A stretch of 51,246 nt of DNA, taken from positions 1-51,246 of the forward strand of contig PXRK01000039.1 in assembly GCA_003021015.1 (NCBI GenBank), read 5' to 3'. Every line of letters begins with the position of its first letter. Positions within the stretch are counted from its first letter, which is position 1. This stretch comes from Halobacteriales archaeon QS_4_66_20. Lineage in GTDB: Archaea > Halobacteriota > Halobacteria > Halobacteriales > Haloarculaceae. Shown here piece after piece: positions 1 to 7,384 of the stretch. Below the pieces are notes generated by a model. That model ran no database searches. It was not told the DNA's origin and saw only the letters and a program-made list of their open reading frames with translations. A program made the translations under genes and the position numbers.

Positions 1-659
1 TATTCGGATCGGCCTTCGACGGCGGAGAGCGTGCTCCCGAGGATGTGGTTGATCCCACCCTGGAGGCGGGAGCCGACGGCCTGTTGTGAGATGCCGAGTT
101 CCTCGCCGAGGGCCTCCAGTGTGACCTCGCGGGGGGATTCGAAGTACCCACGTTCGTAGGCGAGTACCAGCGCCTCCTGCTGGGTGTCGGTGAGGGCGGC
201 TTCGGTCTCCGTTTCGACCGGCGTGAGCGCGTGCAACTTCCGCAGCGTGGTCGGGATATCCAGTTCGCGACAGTACCGTTGGAAGTCGGCGAGGTCAGAT
301 CGGTCGTCGCCGCGAATCTCGAACGTCCACTGCTGGTCCGTACCAGTAGCCTCGATGACCGGTATGTCCGTCTTCGCCAGGACAGTGAGCACGTCGTCGT
401 ACTCCAGTACCCACTCGACGCGTAACAGATGCTCGTCGTCGACGGCGTCGACGAATCGAATCTCGTTCACGCCGGGGTGCTCGGTGAACGCGCTTTCGAT
501 GTCGTCGACCTCGGTGCCCCGGACCCAGAAGTAGGGAATCACCACGTCCTGTGCGGGGATAATCCGCTCGAGTGTGACCGTCACGTCCGGCAGTTGGGTG
601 AACACCGTTCCCAGCGGGAACTGGGCGGACGGAACCGTGAACGTCGCTTCGGTCGCCAT
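1..659 (-). CDS. BAT/HTH-10 family transcriptional regulator (3' end at window edge)
   Basis: Reading leftward from the ATG at 659, the frame is open to the first base. The last partial codon reads TA-, so the stop is probably right at the edge. The product has about 219 residues. The first ~150 form the sensor-like region seen in bacterio-opsin-activator relatives. The C-terminal part (about residues 155-210) is an HTH-10 domain: it begins LTDTQQEALVLAYERGYF and continues into an LGISQQAV recognition segment. Such proteins are cytoplasmic DNA-binding regulators in haloarchaea; the target genes are unknown. Family assignment is firm, function is not. No neighbour is co-oriented closely enough to suggest an operon. 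Confidence 0.85.
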   Translation of the reverse strand, partial: MATEATFTVPSAQFPLGTVFTQLPDVTVTLERIIPAQDVVIPYFWVRGTEVDDIESAFTEHPGVNEIRFVDAVDDEHLLRVEWVLEYDDVLTVLAKTDIPVIEATGTDQQWTFEIRGDDRSDLADFQRYCRELDIPTTLRKLHALTPVETETEAALTDTQQEALVLAYERGYFESPREVTLEALGEELGISQQAVGSRLQGGINHILGSTLSAVEGRSE

Positions 660-1014
660 ATTCTACACCAATGTCCCCCAGCCGAAAAGAGCTATGGCTG
701 ATTTAACCGTGTTCGTGACACTGCCTGTCGTGGACGCCTAGTCACCTGGACGCGGAATCGGTACCAGATGCATCTCGACGCAAACCGTGGATTCACTGCT
801 GTAGTCACCGAGGTCGTTCTCTGTTTCCCTCTGTACTGGGGGGTCAGCCGTCTTCGTCTTCGCTCTCTCGTTTGTTGTGGGGTTGGTCGTCCCCGTCGAG
901 CTTCGGGGGCCTGCCACCCCCGGAGTTCGGCGTGAGTTGACAGTGTCGGAACGCTCGTCCCTCACCGAAAGGGCGGGACTCTCTCGCTGTTCAAGGTAGT
1001 CACGAGCGACCGTA
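660..1014. other. Intergenic stretch with hairpin and IS relic
   Basis: No convincing gene lies here; the minus-strand frame across 738-1112 is of shadow quality and runs into the next gene. Two structures are visible. One is a 31-nt imperfect hairpin at 898-928 (12-bp arms with GGGGG/CCCCC at the tip). The other is an IS200/IS605-like left-end relic at about 945-1002, listed separately. Confidence 0.6.
945..1002 (-). mobile_element. IS200/IS605-type left-end relic
   Basis: Read on the minus strand this segment closely matches 25997-26060, the left end of the TnpB element. Both share CTACCT, then AACAGCGAGAGAGTC, a small imperfect hairpin (CCCTTTCGGTGAGGG here) and GTTCCGAC. No right end or tnpB follows, so it is probably a decayed end. 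It lies about 15 nt beyond the stop of the 394-aa gene. Confidence 0.55.
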
Positions 1015-2199
1015 TTAGGACTGGACGCGAACGGCGGCGGACTCGCCGTCCTCGGTCGTCGCGGTGACGGTGAACTCGCCCATCGGCTGGATCGTCCAGA
1101 TCTCCTCGCCACCGTCGATCGTCCCGACCTCCTGTCTGTTGATGGAAATCGTCACCGGCGGAAGGTCGCCCGCGCCGGTCCCGAGCAGCGAAATCGCCAT
1201 CGGCCCCGTCTCGTTCGTGTACTGGACGTTCAACCGGAACGACTCGGCGGTGTTGGAGCTCGTTTTCGCGGGGATCGAGACGACTGGCTGTTTGTGCTGG
1301 TGTTCGTGGAACGGGTTCGTCGTCGCACCGTCGAGATACGCGAACACCTCGCCCAGCGAGTGGTTCGCACGGAACTCGTAGACGTGCGTCCCGGCGAAGC
1401 CACGTACCGTATCAGTCTGACTCGAATAGATGGTGGACGCACGGTTGCTCGCAGCCTGTGCGCGTCCTTCGGAGTCCTCAGCAAACTGATCGTCACCGAA
1501 CGGGTCCCGCTCGCCGCGCAACGTCGCCTGACGGACGTATCTGTCTTCGATCACCGTCGCGGCGACGATCCCGTCGTCTGCGGCGCCGACGTACACCCGA
1601 ACTGATTCCGTCCCCGTCGTCTTGGCCTGGACCACTCGCTCGGTCACCGGCTGATCGAGCACCGTCGGTTCGACGGAGAGGGCTGCGACCCGCTCCGCAA
1701 GCGAGTCAGACAGGTCCGCCTCGCCGAGCTGGTCGATCGTCCCCCTGTACTGCCGGGCAGCGACCTCGATCCGTGCCAGTTCGGTCAGCAACGTCTCCGT
1801 CGAGATGTCGCCGTCGCTGTAGTTCTGCAACACGCGTTCGTGTCGGCGTTCGAGTGTCGTGACGCGCGCCTCGAGGACGTTCACCGTGGTCCGAACTCCG
1901 TCGCTGCTCTCCGTCCCGAGGTCGGTGATAAGCAGTTCGTCGTGTCGGCCCTGGAGTCGCTCCGCGTCTGTCGCCATCGCCGCCCCGACGTCCAGGTCTA
2001 CCTCCTCGTACTCCTGGCGGGTCAGGTTCGCCGCGTCCGGCGCGACGTAGCTCGTCGAGTTGGGCGTCTCGATGACTTCGGGCGGCGTTCCGTCGGCTGC
2101 CGAGAGCGCCGTCGCTAACCCGACGGCTCCGACGCTGGCAGCAACGAGGAGGGCGAAACCGACGATGGCGACCGTCGGCGAGCGGCGGGACAAGGACAT
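1015..2199 (-). CDS. Secreted or membrane-anchored haloarchaeal protein of unknown function
   Basis: The 394-aa product starts at ATG 2199. Residues 11-35 form one hydrophobic segment (signal peptide or anchor). The rest is an acidic extracellular-type domain rich in N-x-S/T sequons. Residues ~85-170 look helical and coiled-coil prone; a beta-rich C-terminal half follows, ending in a short Ig-like stretch (FTVTATTEDGESAAVRV). I do not recognise a catalytic motif. From memory it resembles uncharacterised haloarchaeal exoproteins of the DUF7094/DUF7096 type; this is unchecked. It is transcribed alone, and an IS relic lies just past its stop. Confidence 0.75.
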   Translation of the reverse strand: MSLSRRSPTVAIVGFALLVAASVGAVGLATALSAADGTPPEVIETPNSTSYVAPDAANLTRQEYEEVDLDVGAAMATDAERLQGRHDELLITDLGTESSDGVRTTVNVLEARVTTLERRHERVLQNYSDGDISTETLLTELARIEVAARQYRGTIDQLGEADLSDSLAERVAALSVEPTVLDQPVTERVVQAKTTGTESVRVYVGAADDGIVAATVIEDRYVRQATLRGERDPFGDDQFAEDSEGRAQAASNRASTIYSSQTDTVRGFAGTHVYEFRANHSLGEVFAYLDGATTNPFHEHQHKQPVVSIPAKTSSNTAESFRLNVQYTNETGPMAISLLGTGAGDLPPVTISINRQEVGTIDGGEEIWTIQPMGEFTVTATTEDGESAAVRVQS

Positions 2200-2301
2200 C
2201 TTACCTGCGACATTTCACCCCAGTGTATAAAAACGTCGCGCCGTGGACCGAACCGGAGACCGATACCTGCCCGGTCCAGCCACCCAGCGTAACACAAGAC
2301 A

Positions 2302-2457
2302 GTGAACTGCATCGCACACCGGGGGTTCGTCGACCGCGTGCACGACGCGGGGCTGGCCGTCAACGCCTGGACGATCCGATCGCAGGAGGCTGCCGAGGCG
2401 GTCGCAGCCGCTGGCGTCGACGGGCTCATTGCCGACGATTGCATCGACCGCCGCTGT
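2302..2457 (+). pseudogene. Glycerophosphodiester phosphodiesterase remnant with internal deletion
   Basis: The frame starts at GTG 2302 with NCIAHRGF, the N-terminal His-Arg-Gly motif of GDPD enzymes. It passes at once into VHDAGLAVNAWTI, then AAAGVDGLIADD, the C-terminal barrel strands of the same family (normally ~200 residues downstream). The middle of the enzyme is missing. After about residue 52 the reading runs into an intergenic repeat element. The catalytic core is absent, so this is a non-functional scar. The junction lies near 2330. Confidence 0.75.
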
Positions 2458-2684
2458 GACGGGGAAAGCCCTCGGCCGGCTCCAGTCCCGGGACCCGCGC
2501 TGCGCTCCTCGGTCGCTCACTGCGTTCGCTCCCTGTGGTGCTTGCGGGGTCCGGGTTCCCGGAGCCGGCCTCGCCCTTTCAGTCCGCCAGGGAGGTGGCG
2601 CGTGAGGGTAGCAGATACACGGCAGCTGCCGGGGTGGCAGATACACGGTGGCCGCCGGGGTAGCAGGCACACGGCGGTTGCTCA
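2457..2684 (+). repeat. Interspersed block-plus-array repeat, copy 1
   Basis: The copy starts with AAAGCCCTCGGCCG (2465) and passes through a GC-rich palindromic stretch. It reaches the conserved block CGCCCTTTCAGTCCGCCAGGG (about 2568-2592). Units of 26 bp follow directly, each ending in a motif like GTAGCAGATAC (2607-2684 also reads as three 26-bp tandem units). The last unit contains the stop codon of the convergent tRNA-synthetase-like gene. Copies 2 and 3 are at 47159-47466 and 47984-48127. Confidence 0.8.
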
Positions 2685-3731
2685 GCCAGTTTGCTGCCAC
2701 TGGTCGGCGGCTTCGGCCAGGTAGTCGGCGTATTCCTCGACCGCGTCGGTCCAGCGGTCGTCCCCGGCAGCGCAGGACTCGCGCAGCGCGGCCCGTTCCG
2801 CCCCGCTGAACGGCGAGGCGTGCCGGAGCATCCGGTAAACCACCGACTCCGCGGGGTCGGGCGCGTCCAGCGCGGGGTCGCGGACGCGCTCGCGGACCTC
2901 GTCGGGTGCCATCCCCAGGTGGATGCTCGACCCGGGGACACTCTTGGACATCTTCGGCGTGCCGTCGACGCCGGGGACGAGGTGGCTGTACAGCCCGACG
3001 ACCGACCCCGCGACGCCCGCCGTAGCGCGGAGGTCGTCGACGCGCGAACCCAAGCCGACGTTGTCCGCGCCGAGTACGAGCAGGGCCCGTCCGTACTCGT
3101 CTGACTCAAGGGGCGAGACCGTGTCCGCGGCGAGCAACAGCCCGCAGCACTGCTCGGAAAACGCGCTCGCATCGCCCGGCGTCTCCACGTCCTCGTAGGC
3201 GGCGGCGAGCGCCTCCTCGAACGCCGTCGGCTCGTGGTCCTCCTCCTCATCTCCCGAGCCCTCGCCGGAGTCGGCGTCCGGGTCGTACTCCGGCGCCAGC
3301 CGGAACGCCGTCGAGAGGATGTCGAACGACTCGCTCTGGATCACCAGGTCGCCGTCCCGGGGTTCGAACTCCCGCTCGCGGAGGAAGGCGGCGTACCGCT
3401 CCGCCAGGGCGGTCAGCGGCGACAGCGACCCGCCGCGGGCGTTGTACACCACCTGGTCGGCGAGGACCGCCTGCACGTCGAAGCCCGCCTCCTGGAAGGC
3501 GACGGCCGACTCCAGCTGGCCGAGCGTCCCGACGTGGGGGTCGCCGGTCGGCGAGATGCCGACCGAAACGAGGGTGTCAGCGGGGGTCGCCGCCGCCAGT
3601 GCCGCCGCGCTGTCGGTGAACGCGAACCGCTCGCGGCAGTACGGCGCCGACAGGTCACCGATCGCGTCCGTCACGCCGTCGTAACCGCGCTGGTCCCGCA
3701 CCGTGCTGTTGTGAGCGTCGAGCAACGACAT
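2682..3731 (-). CDS. Class I aminoacyl-tRNA synthetase-like protein (TrpRS/TyrRS type)
   Basis: The 349-aa protein starts at ATG 3731. Residues 60-72 (SPTGDPHVGTLGQ) are an HIGH-type nucleotide-binding signature. KMSKS is exact at residues 260-264, in TPKMSKSVPGSSI. The fold and order match the tryptophanyl/tyrosyl branch of class I synthetases. The protein is shorter than usual archaeal TrpRS and carries an acidic insert (about residues 152-166). It may be the haloarchaeal second TrpRS, or a paralogue with another amino-acyl-transfer role; amino-acid specificity cannot be read by eye. It has no operon partner. Its stop lies inside the last unit of a 26-bp repeat array. Confidence 0.7.
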   Translation of the reverse strand: MSLLDAHNSTVRDQRGYDGVTDAIGDLSAPYCRERFAFTDSAAALAAATPADTLVSVGISPTGDPHVGTLGQLESAVAFQEAGFDVQAVLADQVVYNARGGSLSPLTALAERYAAFLREREFEPRDGDLVIQSESFDILSTAFRLAPEYDPDADSGEGSGDEEEDHEPTAFEEALAAAYEDVETPGDASAFSEQCCGLLLAADTVSPLESDEYGRALLVLGADNVGLGSRVDDLRATAGVAGSVVGLYSHLVPGVDGTPKMSKSVPGSSIHLGMAPDEVRERVRDPALDAPDPAESVVYRMLRHASPFSGAERAALRESCAAGDDRWTDAVEEYADYLAEAADQWQQTG

Positions 3732-3933
3732 ACCCGAGTATTTGTCATATATCGATAAAATGGTGACCTGTCACAGGGTACCGATACACATACAGGCGCG
3801 GAACTGACAGCGGCGTCGCTCCGGATCAGCGTCCCGGAGGAACTTTCGCCGGCGAGCGGGGGAAACCGAACCTCCGACGGGAGAGAGCGCCGGTCAGGAG
3901 AAAGCGGATTCGGTGTTCCAGCCCGGGTCCTGA
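3732..3933. other. Intergenic, no gene seen
   Basis: No convincing coding region is present. Right upstream of the 349-aa gene start is an AT-rich stretch (TATTTGTCATATATCG, about 3738-3753) that could hold its promoter on the minus strand. Beyond 3933 lies an inverted-repeat element. Confidence 0.5.
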
Positions 3934-4041
3934 TACTGTCGGACGTGAGTACGTGGAGAGTTCTACCTCGGCACCGTGCTAAAACGTGTGAATACACCGG
4001 TTTGCGTGTCTTGCCAGTCCACAGAGTCACGTCCGACAGTA
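3934..4041. mobile_element. MITE-like element with 24-bp terminal inverted repeats (family 1)
   Basis: The left end TACTGTCGGACGTGA, five bases, then TGGA (3934-3957) is mirrored at 4018-4041 with the same 15+4 bases perfectly inverted; only the five-base gap differs. The element is 108 bp with no coding capacity. Its left half recurs at about 8474-8545, sharing TACTGTCGGACGT, CGTGGAG and a CGTGYGAATACA segment. It lies 80 bp before the ATG of the next gene. Confidence 0.7.
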
Positions 4042-4121
4042 CTACCGCGAGTCGGGTCGACGCGTTTCCGGGGGGAGTGTCATCGAAAGGGTTTTTCTCA
4101 CGGGAGGAAACAGTCCCAGGT

Positions 4122-5309
4122 ATGTGTTCACGGTCGGTCGCCGCCCGCGATTCTCCCCGGAGCAGGAGTTTTTTGCTCGTCGGCCTGCTCGTCGTCGCGA
4201 GCGCCGTTCTCGCGGGAGGCACGCTCGCGCTCGAACAGGCGGGGACGGCCGACCAGCGCGTGACCCAGGAGCAAGCGGCCCAGGACGGAGCGATGGTCCT
4301 CGAGAACAACACGATCGAGGTCGAACTCGAAGCGGACGGTGACACGCACTGGACGATCAACTGGACGTTCTCGCTGCCCGCCGAGGAGTCGGGAGACCGG
4401 TTCGACGCACTGGCGAGCGAGTTCGAGTCCGGAGAGGCAACGGCGTATCTGGAGACGCTCAAGTCGTTCCGGAACGCGAGCCAGCAGATCGACGCCGCGC
4501 GGGATCGTCCGATACGGATCACGAACGAGACCTGGTCGAGCACCAGGACGGGCACGGGCGAAAACGCCACGGGTCGGCTGACGCTCGCCTTCGAGTGGGA
4601 GAACTTCGCCCGCACGGAGGGTGACCGGCTGATCATCGACGACGCGCTCGCGACGGCGGAACACGGCGCCTGGCTCGACGAACTGTCTGCCGATCAGGAG
4701 CTGATCGTTCGCATTCCCGAGGGGTACGGGGTCTTCGACGCGAACGTCGACCCGCAGGACGGGGCGCTCCGGTGGCGCGGCCCGGTGATGTTCGACGAAA
4801 CGACGCTGCAGGCCACGTTCATCGGCGACAATCAAACGCCGGAGCTCCGCGACGAGTCCAACGTCATGCTCTGGGGCGTCGTCGGACTGCTCGTGGTCGC
4901 GATCGCAGTCGTCGGGGTGTTCCTCGTGAACCGTCGCGACAGCCTGTTGCCGGGGTCGACCGAATCCGACGACGACGGCCCGCCTGCAAGCGGGGCGACG
5001 CCGGCAGCCGAGCAGGCCGACCCGCCGAAGTCCGAGCCGGTGCCGCCGGACCCGGCCGACGACCAGTCGGAGGAGATCGACGAGGAACTGCTCAGCGACG
5101 AGGAGCGCGTCGAGCGGCTGCTCGAGGCCAACGGCGGGCGGATGAAGCAGGCCCACATCGTCCGGGACACCGACTGGTCGAACGCGAAAGTGTCACAGCT
5201 GCTCTCCTCGATGGAGGACGAGGGCCGGATCGACAAGCTCCGCATCGGCCGCGAGAACCTCATCTCGTTCACCGATGTCGACGTCACCGAGATCGAGCGC
5301 GAGGAGTAG
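4122..5309 (+). CDS. Membrane-anchored protein with C-terminal winged-helix domain
   Basis: I chose the ATG at 4122 because a signal peptide follows at once (SRSFLLVGLLVVASAVLAGG), giving 395 aa. Residues ~40-235 are an extracytoplasmic domain (WTINWTFSLPAEESGDRFDAL onward). A transmembrane helix (MLWGVVGLLVVAIAVVGVFLV) and a Pro/Asp-rich linker follow. A cytoplasmic winged helix closes the protein (RVERLLEANGGRMKQAHIV, then WSNAKVSQLLSSMEDEGRI). The topology suggests an external sensor domain coupled to a cytoplasmic DNA-binding domain, as in the haloarchaeal DUF7345/DUF7343 proteins. Ligand and targets are unknown. It lies 70 bp upstream of etfB, which has its own promoter. Confidence 0.8.
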   Translation: MCSRSVAARDSPRSRSFLLVGLLVVASAVLAGGTLALEQAGTADQRVTQEQAAQDGAMVLENNTIEVELEADGDTHWTINWTFSLPAEESGDRFDALASEFESGEATAYLETLKSFRNASQQIDAARDRPIRITNETWSSTRTGTGENATGRLTLAFEWENFARTEGDRLIIDDALATAEHGAWLDELSADQELIVRIPEGYGVFDANVDPQDGALRWRGPVMFDETTLQATFIGDNQTPELRDESNVMLWGVVGLLVVAIAVVGVFLVNRRDSLLPGSTESDDDGPPASGATPAAEQADPPKSEPVPPDPADDQSEEIDEELLSDEERVERLLEANGGRMKQAHIVRDTDWSNAKVSQLLSSMEDEGRIDKLRIGRENLISFTDVDVTEIEREE

Positions 5310-5345
5310 CAACAACTCGGTACACGTTTCTCCCGAATCTGAAAA

Positions 5346-5355
5346 CGTTTATCGG
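5346..5355 (+). promoter_or_regulatory. TATA box of the etfBA operon
   Basis: CGTTTATCGG is centred about 29 nt before the etfB ATG at 5380. This is the usual haloarchaeal spacing for a nearly leaderless transcript. Confidence 0.55.
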
Positions 5356-5379
5356 GAGTCAGTCCGGATCTTTCAGTGT

Positions 5380-6165
5380 ATGAAAATCCTAGTGACCGTA
5401 ACCGAGGTCGCGGAGGCCGACGACGAGTTCGAGATCGACGGTCTCTCGATCGACGAGCGGTACCTGACCTACGACCTCAACGAGTGGGACAACTACGCCG
5501 TCGAGGAGGCGGTCCAGATTGGCGAGGAACACGACGACGTGGAGGTCGTCACGGCCACGGTCGGCCCGGAACGCGCCGAGGAGACGATCCGGCAGGCGCT
5601 CGCGAAGGGCGCCGACCGCGCGGTCCGCGTCTGGGACGACCAGCTCGCTGACGCGACGATGATCGACGCCGCGACGAAGGCCAGGCTGCTCGCCGCGGTC
5701 GCCGAGGAGGAGGACCCCGATCTGGTGCTGGCGGGCGTTCAGTCCAACGACGTCGCGTTCGGCGCGACGGGCGTCGCGCTGGCCGCCGAACTCGGCTTCG
5801 AGTGGGCGGCCGTCGTCAACCAGCTCGACCTCGACCGGGACGCCGGCGTCGCGAACGTCCACCGCGAACTCGAGGGTGGCGTCGAGGAACTGACCGAGGT
5901 GGAGCTACCGGCCGTGCTGACGATCCAGACCGGGATCAACGAGCCCCGGTACGCGAGCCTGCGGGGCATCCGGCAGGCCCAGAGCAAGCCGCTCGACGTC
6001 CACGCGCCCGCGGACCTGGGCGTCGAACTCGGCGAGTCGACGCTCTCGCTGACTTCTCTCGAGGAGCCCGAAACCGAGAGCAACGTGACGCTGTTCGAAG
6101 GGAGCGCCGAGGAGACGGCAAGCGAACTCGCCGAGTTCCTCAAGGAACAGGGGGTGGGCGCATGA
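5380..6165 (+). CDS. etfB: Electron transfer flavoprotein beta subunit
   Basis: The 261-aa product starts MKILVTVTEVAEADDEFEID. The ATG at 5380 is preferred over upstream frame because homologues begin here and the TATA box is at the right distance. Family features are an N-terminal adenine-nucleotide alpha-hydrolase fold, VQSNDVAFGATGVALAAELG in the middle, and the EPRYASLRGIRQAQSKPL segment near residue 190. The protein forms a heterodimer with EtfA and moves electrons from acyl-CoA and related dehydrogenases to the quinone pool. The ATGA overlap with etfA shows a translationally coupled operon. Confidence 0.95.
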   Translation: MKILVTVTEVAEADDEFEIDGLSIDERYLTYDLNEWDNYAVEEAVQIGEEHDDVEVVTATVGPERAEETIRQALAKGADRAVRVWDDQLADATMIDAATKARLLAAVAEEEDPDLVLAGVQSNDVAFGATGVALAAELGFEWAAVVNQLDLDRDAGVANVHRELEGGVEELTEVELPAVLTIQTGINEPRYASLRGIRQAQSKPLDVHAPADLGVELGESTLSLTSLEEPETESNVTLFEGSAEETASELAEFLKEQGVGA

Positions 6166-7118
6166 GCGATGTCCTGGCTGTCACGGAACACCGCCGCGGC
6201 GAACTGCGCGACGTGAGCCACGAGCTGATCACCGCCGGTCGCCAGCTCGCCGACGCCACCGGTGGCGACCTCCACCTGGCGGTCATCAGCGGCAACGTCG
6301 AGGAGTACGCCGAGAAGCTCGACCGCCGCGGCGTCACCGAGATCCACACCGTCGACTACGGCGAGGAGTTCAACCACGACGTCTACGTGCAGGCGATCGA
6401 GGCGCTGTACGATGCCATCGGACCACAGTACGTCATCGCGCCGAACACCGTCAACGGGCTGGACTACGCGCCCGCAGTCGCCCAGCGGCTCGACCTCCCG
6501 CTGGTGACCGACGCAGTCGACGTGAGGGTCGACGACGGCCTGTCGGTCACCCGCGAGTTCTACGCCGGCAAGACCGAGGGCGACGTGGACGTCGCCGGCG
6601 AGGGCGCGCTGGTGACGATCCGGCCCGGCGAGTGGCCGGGCGCAGAGGGCGTCGGCGACGCTGTGGTCGACGCGTTTGACATCGAGGTCGACGAGGGAGC
6701 CGTCCGCTCGACGGTCACGGGGTACCAGGAGGTCGGCGCCGGCGACGTCGACATCTCCGAGGCGGACGTGCTGGTCTCGGTCGGCCGCGGCATCGAGGAG
6801 GAGGAGAACATCGCCCTCATCGAGGAACTCGCCGACGCGATGGGCGCGACCGTCTCTTCCTCCCGGCCGATCGTCGACAACGGCTGGCTCCCCCAGGACC
6901 GCCAGGTCGGCCAGTCCGGCAAGAAGGTCACGCCCGACGTGTACATCGCCATCGGCATCTCCGGCGCCGTCCAGCACGTCGCCGGTATGAAGGGCTCGGA
7001 CACGATCATCGCGATCAACAACGACCCGAGCGCCCCCATCTTCGATATCGCCGACTACGGCATCGTCGACGACCTGTTCGACGTCGTCCCTGCGCTGACC
7101 GAGGAATTCGGCGGGTAG
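6162..7118 (+). CDS. etfA: Electron transfer flavoprotein alpha subunit
   Basis: The ATG at 6162 overlaps the etfB stop (ATGA), giving 318 aa. The C-terminal FAD domain carries the family signature: VSSSRPIVDNGWLP, then QVGQSGKKVTPDVYIAIGIS, GAVQHVAGM, and the INNDPSAPIFDIADYGIVDD end. The protein binds FAD and partners EtfB. No etf-quinone oxidoreductase (FixC/FixX) gene is nearby, so the partner is elsewhere. Length and motifs are normal. Candidate physiological partners in this window are the 3-hydroxyacyl-CoA dehydrogenase and the GlcD-type oxidase, but no linkage is shown. Confidence 0.95.
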   Translation: MSDVLAVTEHRRGELRDVSHELITAGRQLADATGGDLHLAVISGNVEEYAEKLDRRGVTEIHTVDYGEEFNHDVYVQAIEALYDAIGPQYVIAPNTVNGLDYAPAVAQRLDLPLVTDAVDVRVDDGLSVTREFYAGKTEGDVDVAGEGALVTIRPGEWPGAEGVGDAVVDAFDIEVDEGAVRSTVTGYQEVGAGDVDISEADVLVSVGRGIEEEENIALIEELADAMGATVSSSRPIVDNGWLPQDRQVGQSGKKVTPDVYIAIGISGAVQHVAGMKGSDTIIAINNDPSAPIFDIADYGIVDDLFDVVPALTEEFGG

Positions 7119-7125
7119 AACACCA

Positions 7126-7179
7126 TTTTTTACTCCCGTCGCCACTTTTTACTCCCGTCGCCACTTTTTACTCCCTCGG
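7126..7179 (+). terminator. T-rich terminator made of 19-bp tandem repeats
   Basis: Eight bases after the etfA stop, a unit TTTTTACTCCCGTCGCCAC occurs at 7127-7145 and 7146-7164, then a partial copy from 7165. Each gives a run of five or six T. Archaeal termination uses such T runs, so this is probably a duplicated etfBA terminator. Confidence 0.55.
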
Positions 7180-7384
7180 GTTTCCTCGCTCGCTACGCTC
7201 GCTGCGGGAACCACTCGGTCGCAAAAACGTGGGGAAAAACTGCTCGGCGCTCGCTCCGCTCGCGCCGAGTGAAACGCCTCGCTGCGCTCGGCGTATGCTA
7301 ACTCCAGAAGACCAAGCACGCGACCGGAGAGAGCGCGCGCAGCGAGGCCCCCGAGTCGAGCGCGCCGAGGGTTTCGCTCGCAAA
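7180..7384. other. GC-rich intergenic filler, no gene
   Basis: The stretch holds short inverted words such as CTCGCTACGCTCGCTGCGGG and GCGCTCGCTCCGCTCGCGCC, the low-complexity palindromic filler common between haloarchaeal genes. No credible start, RBS or coding bias is seen. Confidence 0.55.

Noticed and set aside
738..1112. Minus-strand frame of 124 codons in the first intergenic gap
   Set aside because: It overlaps the 394-aa gene, is Arg/Ser-rich, and covers an IS relic.
2607..2684. CRISPR-like array
   Set aside because: Only three units of 26 bp with gradual divergence; no repeat/spacer alternation of normal lengths and no cas gene.
5739..7145. Minus-strand open frame of 468 codons opposite etfBA
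   Set aside because: It is an antisense shadow caused by GC-rich third positions; EtfA/EtfB on the other strand have clear family motifs.
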